Below, one piece after another: positions 34,088 through 42,471 of a stretch of 64,000 bases of DNA. The DNA comes from Marinovum sp034669705 (GTDB lineage: Bacteria; Pseudomonadota; Alphaproteobacteria; Rhodobacterales; Rhodobacteraceae). The notes under the pieces are model-generated. The model saw nothing but the letters and a program-made list of their open reading frames with translations, had not been told where the DNA came from and ran no database searches. Position 1 is the stretch's first letter, and each line of letters starts with the position of its first letter. The stretch is from assembly GCF_034669705.1 (NCBI RefSeq), contig NZ_JAXMOR010000006.1, forward strand, positions 1 to 64,000, read 5' to 3'. The translations under genes were made by a program, and so were the position numbers.

Positions 34088-35119
34088 TTACTTCACCGAG
34101 TCCGGGCCGAACTCGAGAAAGCCCTTGGCGGCCACGTCGAGCGCCTGGTCGACGTAATAGACCTCGACGTCCTCGGGAAAGCCGTTGGCCAGCGCCAGCT
34201 TGTGGTTCTCCTCGCTCATCACCAGCGGGGTGAAGAAGTCATAGACCTTCTCGGGCGTCTCACCCTTGTGGAGGCGATAGGCCATCTGCACGAAGTTCCA
34301 GCCCTCGCGGGTGCCCGACAGCAGGATATCGGCCTTGACCGGACCGTCCTGCATCTGCTGCAGGATCGGGATGTCGCCGTCATAGCCAAAGAACTCCAGA
34401 TCCTTGCCCGAGTTGGTGGCGATGGCAATCGACGGGTACATGTAGGCATCGGTCACGCCCGAGATGGCGTCGAGATCGGGGTATTGGGTCAGCCAGTTCT
34501 CGGCAATGGACTGCGCCTTGACCGTGTCCCAGTCGGCCGGCTGTTCGGCCACCACCTCGACGTTGTCGCAGGAGGCGATGCCTTTCATGATCCCTTCGCG
34601 CCGCGCCTCGCCCGACGGGTTGCCCGCCTGGCCCAGCATCACCGCCACCTTGTAGGCCTCGCCGCCCGAGAGTGCGCACATCGCGCGCCCTTGGTTGGTG
34701 CCGTTCTCCACGTCGCCCAAAGTGAAACTGTAGTCCGCGCTCTCCATCGGCGAATGTACCGCGATCCAGGTGATGCCGGCCTCCTGCGCCTTGGCCACCA
34801 ACGGCTCGAAGGCGTCGACGTTGATGGCGTTGACGAACATCACGTCGGGCTTTTCGTTGATCGTCACCTCGGTCTGCTGGATCATCTTCTCCAGCGAGCC
34901 CTCGGCCGAAAGCCAGCGGCCGGTGATCTTCACATCCTCGAAGGCCGCGTCATAGGCCTCGATGGCATCCTCGAAGCCCGACAGCCAGGCGACGTGATAG
35001 GGCGCGACATGGCCGTCGTTGATGAACACGATGTCGAGCGTGTCCTCGGCCGCCATCGCGGTGCCGGCAAACCCGGTGGCCAGCGCCAGCGTGCTGGCGA
35101 GTGTCCGTTTGAAAGTCAT
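34088..35119 (-). CDS. Sugar ABC transporter substrate-binding protein (periplasmic-binding type 1)
   Basis: A 343-residue protein with a signal peptide (MTFKRTLASTLALATGFAGTAMA). The mature protein has a ribose/galactose-binding-like fold (IVFINDGHVAPYHVAWLSGFEDAIEAY, KPDVMFVNAINVDAFEPLVAKAQEAGI, FFGYDGDIPILQQMQDG). GGAGGAGA precedes the ATG. It is encoded between the two permease genes, an uncommon order. It probably binds a monosaccharide, polyol or sugar acid; the ligand cannot be read from the sequence. Confidence 0.9.
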   Translation of the reverse strand: MTFKRTLASTLALATGFAGTAMAAEDTLDIVFINDGHVAPYHVAWLSGFEDAIEAYDAAFEDVKITGRWLSAEGSLEKMIQQTEVTINEKPDVMFVNAINVDAFEPLVAKAQEAGITWIAVHSPMESADYSFTLGDVENGTNQGRAMCALSGGEAYKVAVMLGQAGNPSGEARREGIMKGIASCDNVEVVAEQPADWDTVKAQSIAENWLTQYPDLDAISGVTDAYMYPSIAIATNSGKDLEFFGYDGDIPILQQMQDGPVKADILLSGTREGWNFVQMAYRLHKGETPEKVYDFFTPLVMSEENHKLALANGFPEDVEVYYVDQALDVAAKGFLEFGPDSVK

Positions 35120-35159
35120 CTGTAGTCTCCTCCTTGTTGATGGGTCTTTGGTAATTTTG

Positions 35160-36116
35160 TCAGTGCGCCTCGACCTGCCGGGACTGCCAGAGCACCCAGT
35201 TGGCCCCCAGCGCCGCGAGGATCACCGCGCCCTTGAAGACCTGGTGCCAGACGTCCTCGACATTCAGCAGGTTGAGCGCGTTGTTGATGACGCCGATGAA
35301 CAGCAGCCCCCAGAAGGCGCCGCCGATGGTGCCGCGACCGCCAAGGATCAGCGTGCCGCCGATGATGATCGCGGCGATGCCGTCGAGCAGCAGGCCGTTG
35401 CCGTCGAGCCCCGGCTGCACGAACCCCATGCGCGAGGACAACACGATCCCTGCCAGCCCGCTGCAGAGCGCCGAGAACATGAAGACGCCGATCTTGACCC
35501 GGTCGACGTCGATACCGGCCAACCGCGCGTTTTCCTCGGAGTTGCCGATGGCCACCACATAGGCGCCCCAGCGGGTGTGGTTGTAGACCACGTAAGCCAG
35601 CGCAAAGAGCGCCACGAGGAACAGGAACGACCAGTAGAGCCCCATGACCTTGCCTGCGCCGACGAAGCGGAAGAAATCGCCCATCAGGAAGATCTGCTGC
35701 CCGCGCGGGATGATCAGGCCCGAGAGGCCCTGGGCGCTGAACAGCATCGCGAGCGTGACAATGAAGGCCGGCAGCTTGAGCTTGGCCACCAGCACCCCGT
35801 TGAAGAACCCCAGCGCCAGCGAGCAGACGATGACGGCGACGATGCCGAGCGCCACGCCGCCGGTCAGGCCGAAGAACACCCCCAGCACGATGGCAAAGAG
35901 CACCGAGCCCATGCCCATCGACAGGTCGATATTGCCCGAGACGACAACGAAGTACTGCCCCAGCGCAATCAGCCCGATGGGCACGATCTGGCGCGAGATC
36001 GCCGACATGTTGTCGAGGCTCAGGAACCGCGGGCTGATCAGAAAGAACACTAGGCACAGCGCGAGGGTGACGAAAATAATGTTCTTCTCGCGCAGGAGAC
36101 GTCCGACTTCAGGCAT
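35160..36116 (-). CDS. Sugar ABC transporter permease (RbsC class), second permease
   Basis: A 318-residue membrane protein with VVSGNIDLSMGMGSVLFAIVLG, GFFNGVLVAKLKLPAFIVTLAML and IIIGGTLILGGRGTIGGAFWGLL, the same family signatures as its partner at 33053-34033 but clearly a separate sequence. ATG at 36116 has AAAGGA upstream; a longer in-frame stretch reaches into the GMC gene and lacks a site. It lies between the GMC oxidoreductase and binding-protein genes. Confidence 0.9.
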   Translation of the reverse strand: MPEVGRLLREKNIIFVTLALCLVFFLISPRFLSLDNMSAISRQIVPIGLIALGQYFVVVSGNIDLSMGMGSVLFAIVLGVFFGLTGGVALGIVAVIVCSLALGFFNGVLVAKLKLPAFIVTLAMLFSAQGLSGLIIPRGQQIFLMGDFFRFVGAGKVMGLYWSFLFLVALFALAYVVYNHTRWGAYVVAIGNSEENARLAGIDVDRVKIGVFMFSALCSGLAGIVLSSRMGFVQPGLDGNGLLLDGIAAIIIGGTLILGGRGTIGGAFWGLLFIGVINNALNLLNVEDVWHQVFKGAVILAALGANWVLWQSRQVEAH

Positions 36117-36138
36117 GGGTTTGTCCTTTCTCATCCGG

Positions 36139-37752
36139 TCACAGCCGCCCCAGCACCATCTCGGCGCAGCGGTCGCCCAGAACCATGGCGGGGGCGTTGG
36201 TATTGCCGGCAGGGATCTCGGGCACGGCAGACATGTCGCAGACCCGCAGGCCATCGATCCCGCGAACCCGCATCCGCGCATCGAGCACCGCCATCGGGTC
36301 GCCATCGGCACCCATTTTCGCGGTGCCGGCGGGGTGGAAATTGGTTTTGACCACGCGGCGGCAGTGCTCAGTCAGGGCGGAGTCGGAGTAATCCTTGGGC
36401 GCCACCACCTCGGCGATGCGACTGGCCAGCGGCGTCTGGTTCAGCGTCTCGCGGAAGTAGCGCAACCCCGTGACCATCTCGTCCATGTCGCGGCTGTCTG
36501 ACAGGAAGTTCGGGTTCACCAGCGGCATGTCATCGGGATTGGCCGAGGCCAGCTTCAACGCGCCCCTCGACTGCGGTTTGAGCAGCACCATCTGGATCGA
36601 CACGCCATAATCCTCGGGGATGGTCCTGGCCTGCTCGGCGTTGAGATACATCACCGGGATGCAATAGGCCTCATGCGTAGGCAGCGCCTCGGGGTCGGTG
36701 GGGTTGACGAAACAGGCGGCCTCGAGCCCGGTGGTGGTGATGCGGCCGCGGCCGAAGAGTTTGAACTCCGCGCCGTTGCGCAGCATGTTCCAGCCGCGGT
36801 CCTGCTTGTGATAGCCATATTTTCCATTGGCCCGCGCGACGATCGAGACGTCGGGGTGGTCCTGCAGGTTCTGACCTATGCCGGGCAGATCTGCGGTGAC
36901 CTCGATGCCGTGTTCGCGCAGGTGATCGGCGGGGCCAAGGCCCGAGAGCATGAGGATCTGCGGCGTCACTAGCGCGCCGGCCGAGAGGATCACCTCGCCA
37001 TCGGAACGCACGCTATGCTCCGCGCTGGACTTGTCCTTGTAGACCACGCCCACCGCCCGGCCGGCCTCGATCAGCACGCGCTGTACCGCGCTTTGCAGGC
37101 GGATCGTCAGCTTCGGGTTGCCCTTCAGCGGATCGAGAAAGGCATAGGCGGCCGAGATGCGCTGGCCCTTGTCGTAGGTGAACTGGAAGAATCCCGCGCC
37201 GCGCTGGCTCTTGCCGTTGAAATCGGGGTTGAAGGGCTCGCCCTGCGCCTGCAGCGCCTGCACGAACCAACGCGCCATATCGTCGATGTGCCCCGGGTCC
37301 GAGACCGTCAGCGGCCCGTCGCAGCCATGCAGATCATCGTTGAACCGACGGTTTCCCTCGAGCCGCTTGAAGTGCGGCAGCACTGCGTCCCACGCCCAGC
37401 TTACCGCATCATTGGTACCGCGCAGCATCTCGTGCCAGCCGTCGTAATCCTGCGGCCGGCCACGCACGTAGGCCTGGCCGTTCACCGTCGAGCCGCCGCC
37501 CAGGACGTTGCCCTGCGGGATCTCGGTCTGGCGGCCGCCCAGCTGGGGCTGCGGGACGGAGGTATGGGTGCGGAAGAACTTCGAGCCGTTCCTGAGCAGC
37601 TTGAACACGCCCGGCGGCATGTCGAGCAGCGGATGGCGGTGGTGATGCCCGCCCTCGAGCAGCAGCACCTTGGCGCCGCCCTCGACCAGCCGCGCGGCAG
37701 CCACGCTGCCCGCCGATCCGCCACCGATCACGATATGGTCGTATCTGTCCAA
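36139..37752 (-). CDS. GMC-family FAD oxidoreductase (choline/alcohol dehydrogenase-like)
   Basis: A 537-residue flavoprotein. It has an N-terminal FAD loop YDHIVIGGGSAGSVAAARL, the GMC signature GNVLGGGSTVNGQAYVRG, and a C-terminal catalytic His in NFHPAGTAKMG with Asn in PAGNTNAPAM. It would oxidise an alcohol group, donating electrons to the membrane or to oxygen. A TTG start at 37752 is proposed: GGGGAGG lies 6 bases upstream and the protein then begins MDRYDHIV like its family. An ATG at 37794 would lie inside the operator palindrome. It is the first gene of the importer operon. Confidence 0.88.
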   Translation of the reverse strand: MDRYDHIVIGGGSAGSVAAARLVEGGAKVLLLEGGHHHRHPLLDMPPGVFKLLRNGSKFFRTHTSVPQPQLGGRQTEIPQGNVLGGGSTVNGQAYVRGRPQDYDGWHEMLRGTNDAVSWAWDAVLPHFKRLEGNRRFNDDLHGCDGPLTVSDPGHIDDMARWFVQALQAQGEPFNPDFNGKSQRGAGFFQFTYDKGQRISAAYAFLDPLKGNPKLTIRLQSAVQRVLIEAGRAVGVVYKDKSSAEHSVRSDGEVILSAGALVTPQILMLSGLGPADHLREHGIEVTADLPGIGQNLQDHPDVSIVARANGKYGYHKQDRGWNMLRNGAEFKLFGRGRITTTGLEAACFVNPTDPEALPTHEAYCIPVMYLNAEQARTIPEDYGVSIQMVLLKPQSRGALKLASANPDDMPLVNPNFLSDSRDMDEMVTGLRYFRETLNQTPLASRIAEVVAPKDYSDSALTEHCRRVVKTNFHPAGTAKMGADGDPMAVLDARMRVRGIDGLRVCDMSAVPEIPAGNTNAPAMVLGDRCAEMVLGRL

Positions 37753-37791
37753 GCCACCCCTCCCCGGTGACCGACCCTCCTGCCGGTCACG

Positions 37792-37810
37792 CATTTGGTA
37801 AGACCAAATG
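37792..37810. promoter_or_regulatory. Regulon operator, copy 5 (upstream of GMC/ABC importer operon)
   Basis: CATTTGGTAAGACCAAATG is a near-perfect 19-base palindrome, with only the three central bases outside the symmetric arms. It is the best copy of the TGGTAAGACCA motif and lies 40 bases before the proposed TTG start. It links the importer operon to the GntR protein encoded 9 kb away at 28031-28765. Confidence 0.8.
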
Positions 37811-37877
37811 TTGCTCAATACCTGCCAAATCGGCCCCAAGCTGTCAATACGCTATCTCGAACTCTCCTATTGTCAGA

Positions 37878-38924
37878 CTAAAGTGACGCCGCGGGCAAAC
37901 CCGAACCGATCAGGAGAATCTTGCCAATAGCCCCGCCCGCCGCCATCAGGGCCAGCGCCTCGCCAGCCCGGTCGAGCGGGTATTCCGCCGCGGTCAGCGC
38001 CTCGAAGTTGATCGCGCCGGTCTCGATCAGCGCCACCGCCTCTTCGAATTCGCGGTTGAACTGGAAGGAGCCGACGATCTCGATCTCCTTGAGCATCACC
38101 AGGTGCAGCATCACCTGCGCCTCGCGCGGCTGGATGTTCGACAGGATCGAGATCCGGCCCTTCTGCTTCACCGCCCTGAGCGCGGTGTTGAAGGCCGGGA
38201 TCGCGCCTGACGCCTCGATCACCACGTCGAACCGCTTCTCGATCCCGGCCGCGTCGACGCGGTCGGCAAGCAGCCCCTCTTCGGCCCCGGCCTGAAGCGC
38301 CACCTCGACCGCTCCGGGCCGCAGGTCGAGCGCCGTTACATGCGCCCCCCGCGCCGCAGCCCCGGCAATCGCCAACAGTCCCATCGGCCCGCAGCCGGTC
38401 ACCATCACCTTCTGCCCTTCGGTGACACCGCCCTTGTTGAGCGCATGAAGCGCGCAAGCCAGCGGTTCGGCAAAGGTGAGGTGGCGTGGGTTCACGCCCT
38501 CGGCCACCGGGCGGCAGCAGCGCGCCGGATGGTCGATCACATCGCGAAAGAAGCCGTCGAGATGCGGGACCGTGGTGGCGGAGCCGGGAAATTTCTTGGC
38601 GGTGCAGAGGTTTTCCTCGCCCCGCCTGCAGGGGGCGCAGGTCTGGCAATTCATGATCGGGTTGAGCGCTATGAGCTGACCCGGCTTCAGGTCCGACCCG
38701 TTGGGATCCTCGACCCAGGCGCAGGCCTCGTGGCCGAGCGTCACCGGGTTTTGCAGCTGAAAGCCGGCGTTGGCGAAATGCGCGTAGTAATGCAGATCGG
38801 TGCCGCAAAGGCTGGCAGCGGCGAGGCGCAGGCGGGCATGACCTTTGGGGATGGTTTCGGGCGCGGTCTGCGCGCTGCTGTCGACGCGGGTCGCGGCGCT
38901 CAGGCGGGTCTGGATATGGCTCAT
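37878..38924 (-). CDS. Zinc-binding dehydrogenase, L-idonate 5-dehydrogenase-like
   Basis: A 348-residue MDR enzyme. Catalytic zinc ligands are Cys40 (SLCGTDLHYY) and His65-Glu66, structural cysteines are 93, 96, 99 and 107, and the NAD loop is VTGCGPMG. SLCGTDLHYY and overall length are close to IdnD-type enzymes, which oxidise idonate to 5-keto-gluconate. ATG at 38924 has AAGGA upstream. It follows an SDR gene, the usual IdnD/IdnO pairing. The exact substrate remains inferred. Confidence 0.86.
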   Translation of the reverse strand: MSHIQTRLSAATRVDSSAQTAPETIPKGHARLRLAAASLCGTDLHYYAHFANAGFQLQNPVTLGHEACAWVEDPNGSDLKPGQLIALNPIMNCQTCAPCRRGEENLCTAKKFPGSATTVPHLDGFFRDVIDHPARCCRPVAEGVNPRHLTFAEPLACALHALNKGGVTEGQKVMVTGCGPMGLLAIAGAAARGAHVTALDLRPGAVEVALQAGAEEGLLADRVDAAGIEKRFDVVIEASGAIPAFNTALRAVKQKGRISILSNIQPREAQVMLHLVMLKEIEIVGSFQFNREFEEAVALIETGAINFEALTAAEYPLDRAGEALALMAAGGAIGKILLIGSGLPAASL

Positions 38925-38934
38925 GGTCTGTCCT

Positions 38935-39651
38935 TCAGAATCCGACGGCATAGCCGCCGTCGACGGGGAGGTTGACGCCGTTGACATAGGCGGCCTGTTC
39001 GGAGGCGAGGTAGAAGATCGCATTGGCCACATCCCCGGGCTGGCCAAAGCCGTGGCCGGGAATGCGGCCCTCGATCCGGTCGCGGCGGGCGGGGTCTTTT
39101 TCCAGCACCGCGCGGGTCATGTCGGTGTCGATGAACCCGGGGCTGACGGCGTTGCAGCGGATGCCGAAGGGCGCCGCATCCACCGCGACCGAGCGGGTCA
39201 GGCCGAGGACGGCGGTCTTGGCGGTGACGTAGGCTGCGGCCGAGGGCAGTGCCATGATCCCGCCCATGGACGAGACGTTGACGATGGTGCCGCCGGTCTC
39301 GCGGTGCAGGGTCACGTAGCGCCCACAGGCCGCAAACATCGCGCGCACATTGATGTCGAGCACCCGGTCGAGCGCCTCTGGCGGCACGTCCCAGATCGGT
39401 TTTTTGAAATGCACGCCGGCGTTGTTGACCAAAGCCGCGATCGGCCCGGCCTGTTCGTGGATCGTGGCCAGCCAGTTGGCCTCGCGGTCGGCGGCTATAT
39501 CGCAGTCATGGAACGTCGCCGCCGCGCCCAGCGTGTCAAAATCGGCACGGCTGCGGGCGACGACGTGCACCTCGTATCCGGCGTCGAGAAAGCGGCGCGA
39601 CTGGCTGAGACCGAGGCCCTTGTTTCCACCGGTGATGACGGCAATCGGCAT
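38935..39651 (-). CDS. Short-chain dehydrogenase/reductase (gluconate 5-dehydrogenase-like)
   Basis: A 238-residue classical SDR with a TGGNKGLG cofactor loop at about 7-14, NNAG in ALVNNAGVHF, catalytic Ser in VSSMGG and Tyr/Lys in YVTAK, and the common end NGVNLPVDGGYAVGF. It is sandwiched between the idonate-type dehydrogenase and the orphan binding-like protein genes with gaps of 3-10 bases, so it is cotranscribed. The pair could interconvert a sugar acid through a keto intermediate. Confidence 0.87.
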   Translation of the reverse strand: MPIAVITGGNKGLGLSQSRRFLDAGYEVHVVARSRADFDTLGAAATFHDCDIAADREANWLATIHEQAGPIAALVNNAGVHFKKPIWDVPPEALDRVLDINVRAMFAACGRYVTLHRETGGTIVNVSSMGGIMALPSAAAYVTAKTAVLGLTRSVAVDAAPFGIRCNAVSPGFIDTDMTRAVLEKDPARRDRIEGRIPGHGFGQPGDVANAIFYLASEQAAYVNGVNLPVDGGYAVGF

Positions 39652-39654
39652 GGC

Positions 39655-40767
39655 TCAGACCTCGCAGAGATGATGTTGATAAAGCTGGTTGATCCGGCGC
39701 AGGAACGTCTCCTCGGGGATCCGCTTGCGGAAGAAATCCGGCATGATGGCGCAGACCTCGTCGACGAAACCGAGAAACCAGATGTCGCGCGGCCGGGTCC
39801 AGGCATTGTCGATGGTGTGGAACCCGCCCTTGAAGAACCCCGCGACCTCCGGGTTGTCTGCCTGCGCCAGCCAGGTGTGGCGGTTGGCGGGCTGGCCGTT
39901 GTTCGACAGGTAGTCGCCCGATTGCACCTCCGGTGCGGTGATCCATTGGGCAAAGCGAATGGCCTCCTCGGGGTGGCGGGTCTTGGCGGAGACGCCGATC
40001 CCCGCCCCACCGAGAATGCTGCGCGGGCGGGTGTGACCGGCACAGAGCGGCAGGTCGAAATAGGCCACCCGGTGCGGGCGAAACCCGGGACGGGCGTAGT
40101 TCACATAGCCGAAGAGACAGGGTGAGAGCGCGAAATCATCGGTCGTCGTCAGCGTGTCGAGCACCGCGATGGGGTTCATGTCGACCTGCTTATCGGGACC
40201 GAGCCGGTAGAGCGCGCGCAGGATCCTCAAGGCGTAGAGGCCATTGTCGTCCGAGACGAAATGCGCGGGGCTTGCCGGCATCGCTTCGCCACCGCGCCCG
40301 GCAACCAGCGTCATCAGCATGTCGAAGGCATCGACCGGCAGGAGCGGCGTGAGGGGGCGCAAGCGTCGGGCCTCCGGGCTCAGGAAGTCCTCCCACTGGC
40401 GCGGCAGCGGCGGGTTCAGGTCGGGGCGAAAGGCCGCCATCTGGCAGGCCGCGTCCACCGCGTAGGCCCAGCACTGACCGTTCCAGAGATAGCTTTCCGC
40501 AGACCCGCCCAGCGAAGCCGAGGCATCCTGCGGCAAGGGCAAGGGCAACAGCGCGCCGGTTTCGGCAATCTGGCCAACATGCGGGTGATCGAGCACGATG
40601 AAATCGTAGCGCTCGGCGATCTCGGCAATGGGCGCATCGGCAAAGGCCTGAAGCGACCGCTTGTCCCAGGCGATCTCCACCCCGGTCTCGGCGCGAAACG
40701 CCTCGGAGGCGGCGACCACCGGGTCGTAACCCCGCGGATGATCCCAGGTCATGCCCCTCAGTTTCAT
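39655..40767 (-). CDS. Solute-binding-protein-like protein without signal peptide
   Basis: A 370-residue protein with the fold pattern of family 1 extracellular binding proteins (FIVLDHPHVGQIAETGALLPL, ILGGAGIGVSAKTRHPEEAIRFAQWI, SNNGQPANRHTW). It begins directly with MKLRGMTWDHPRGYDPVVAA and has no signal peptide, lipobox or membrane helix, so it should stay in the cytoplasm. No ABC permease or ATPase accompanies it. I recall similar signal-less proteins beside CaiB/BaiF CoA-transferases and crotonases, as here (divergent cluster 40870-47650). Cytoplasmic sensor, chaperone or enzyme are all possible; function unknown. Confidence 0.72.
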   Translation of the reverse strand: MKLRGMTWDHPRGYDPVVAASEAFRAETGVEIAWDKRSLQAFADAPIAEIAERYDFIVLDHPHVGQIAETGALLPLPLPQDASASLGGSAESYLWNGQCWAYAVDAACQMAAFRPDLNPPLPRQWEDFLSPEARRLRPLTPLLPVDAFDMLMTLVAGRGGEAMPASPAHFVSDDNGLYALRILRALYRLGPDKQVDMNPIAVLDTLTTTDDFALSPCLFGYVNYARPGFRPHRVAYFDLPLCAGHTRPRSILGGAGIGVSAKTRHPEEAIRFAQWITAPEVQSGDYLSNNGQPANRHTWLAQADNPEVAGFFKGGFHTIDNAWTRPRDIWFLGFVDEVCAIMPDFFRKRIPEETFLRRINQLYQHHLCEV

Positions 40768-40832
40768 CTGGCTGCTCCTCCTCGATTCTGCGGCTTCACA
40801 TTTGCTTGCCGCATCATCTTGCCGTTTTCAAG

Positions 40833-40865
40833 TATCAAAATTACTTTTGTATTTGAGATTTGATA
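40833..40865. promoter_or_regulatory. AT-rich divergent promoter region with nested inverted repeats
   Basis: TATCAAA (40833-40839) mirrors TTTGATA (40859-40865), and inside lies CAAAA-TTAC-TTTTG (40836-40849). This is the only AT-rich segment between the orphan binding-like gene and the TRAP gene. It is a probable operator and promoter for both directions, with the IclR protein encoded at 44518-45321 as candidate regulator. Confidence 0.5.
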
Positions 40866-40869
40866 TGCT

Positions 40870-41928
40870 ATGTCGAGTCGGGAAGCGGCGGGCAACAGCG
40901 CGTCGCCATCCAAATCAGAGGAGGAGAAATCGGCGACATCTCAGATAATTGGCCGCGCAGGCCGCCTGTTCGCCGCCGCCAGCCTGGCGCTGGCCCCATT
41001 GGCTGCGGGGGCGGCGGAGTACACCTTCCGACTGGCGCATGTGACCTCTGACAAGGAGCCGATCCAGCAGGCGATGGAGGCGTTCGTCAGCAAGGTGGAG
41101 GCCCGCACCGAGGGCGCTGTGGCGATCCAGATCTTTCCCAATGCGCAACTCGGCTCGAACCCGGAGGTCTTTGAGCAAATCCGCGCCGGTGCGCCGATCA
41201 TCTCGATCTCGGACCCCGGATACCTCAGCGATTTCGTGCCCGATTTCGGCGTGCTGGGCGGGCCCTACCTGATGGACGACCCGCGCGACTTCACCAAGAT
41301 CGTCGAAAGCGACCTTTATGCCGAGATGAAGGACCGGCTGCGGGAGGAGTCCGGCATCGAGCTGCTGTCGATGAACTGGCTGTTCGGATCGCGTCACATG
41401 CTGGCCGACAAGGCGATCTCGAGCCCCGAAGACACCGCGGGCCTGACCTTCCGCACGCCGCCCAACATCATGTGGGTCGAGACCTTCAACGCCATGGGCG
41501 CGCGTCCAACGCAGGTCGCCTGGGGCGAGGTCTACTCGGCGCTCTCGGCCGGGGTGGTCGACGGGGCCGAGGCGCCACTGCCCTCGATCCACGGCGCCAA
41601 GCTGCACGAGACCAAGAAGACCATTTCGCTCACCGGGCACTTCAAGGGCTTCACCGGGCTGATCATCAACGCCGATCTCTTCGCATCGCTGCCCGAGGAC
41701 ATTCAGACGGTGCTGGACGAAGAGGCCAACGCGGCCGGCGTCTTCATGACCGACCTGATGCTGAACTCCGAGGAGGAGTGGATCGGCAAGCTCGAAGCCG
41801 AGGGCGTGACCTTCAACCGCGCCGTCGATCTCGCGGCATTCCAGGAGGCGACGGCGGAGGTCTACAGCAAGTTTCCCGACTGGTCCGACGGGCTTTATCA
41901 GCGCGTCCGCACGATCCTCGACCAGTAA
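40870..41928 (+). CDS. TRAP transporter solute-binding protein (DctP family)
   Basis: A 352-residue protein as read from ATG at 40870. The DctP domain starts AEYTFRLAHVTSDKEPIQQAMEAF and has QIFPNAQLGSNPEVFEQIRAG, GLTFRTPPN (carboxylate-binding Arg) and NADLFASLPEDIQ. A hydrophobic signal core (LFAAASLALAPLAAGAA) is preceded by an unusually long Ser/Glu-rich n-region of about 30 residues. No ribosome-binding site precedes this ATG, while an excellent AGGAGGAG at about 40918-40925 is followed by no ATG/GTG/TTG in frame. The true start is therefore uncertain, and a leaderless message or unusual start is possible. Confidence 0.88.
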   Translation: MSSREAAGNSASPSKSEEEKSATSQIIGRAGRLFAAASLALAPLAAGAAEYTFRLAHVTSDKEPIQQAMEAFVSKVEARTEGAVAIQIFPNAQLGSNPEVFEQIRAGAPIISISDPGYLSDFVPDFGVLGGPYLMDDPRDFTKIVESDLYAEMKDRLREESGIELLSMNWLFGSRHMLADKAISSPEDTAGLTFRTPPNIMWVETFNAMGARPTQVAWGEVYSALSAGVVDGAEAPLPSIHGAKLHETKKTISLTGHFKGFTGLIINADLFASLPEDIQTVLDEEANAAGVFMTDLMLNSEEEWIGKLEAEGVTFNRAVDLAAFQEATAEVYSKFPDWSDGLYQRVRTILDQ

Positions 41929-41979
41929 GACACACCACCGGGCGCAGACAGCGCCCGGCCCCCCGAGGGAGGAGAGACC

Positions 41980-42471
41980 ATGCAACATGTGGCAAGATGG
42001 GCCCGGCGGGCCGAGAACCTCGTATCCTTCAGCGCGCTGGCGGCGCTGACCGGCGCGGTGCTCTGGGGCGTGCTGACGCGCTATGTCACCGAGCGGCCGG
42101 CGGTCTGGACGACCGAGCTGTCGGGCATCCTGTTCACCTGGGTGGTCTTCATCGGCGCGATGACCGCGCATCGGGAAGGGCGGCACATCCGTGTCACCCT
42201 CTTGGTCGACCTGTTGCCGCCACAGGTCCGGCGCGCCCTGCGCAAACTGGCCGACGCACTGGTGCTGGGTTTTCTGATGTACGCAGCCTGGCTGAGCTTT
42301 GTAATGATGCAAAACGGCGCGACCCGCCCCTCGCCGGTGCTCGACATCCCGTTTTCCTGGGTCTACCTCGCCACGCTGATCGCCTTTGCAGGCATGTCCC
42401 TCACCTCCGCCCTGCGGCTGATCGGCGTGATCGACCCGGCCTCGGTCGACGCGTTGGAGGAGGTGGCATGA
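41980..42471 (+). CDS. TRAP transporter small permease (DctQ family)
   Basis: A 163-residue membrane protein with four helices (about 15-37, 45-65, 88-108 and 125-148). The conserved TRYVTERPAVWTTELSGILFTWVVFIGA segment contains the family's Trp/Glu pair. GGGAGGAG precedes the ATG. Its stop overlaps the DctM start (ATGA at 42468-42471). Confidence 0.92.
   Translation: MQHVARWARRAENLVSFSALAALTGAVLWGVLTRYVTERPAVWTTELSGILFTWVVFIGAMTAHREGRHIRVTLLVDLLPPQVRRALRKLADALVLGFLMYAAWLSFVMMQNGATRPSPVLDIPFSWVYLATLIAFAGMSLTSALRLIGVIDPASVDALEEVA

Noticed and set aside
37865..37883. TTGTCAGACTAAA as a sixth copy of the TGGTAAGACCA operator
   Set aside because: Only partial similarity, no symmetry, and it overlaps the end of the idonate-type dehydrogenase gene rather than a promoter.
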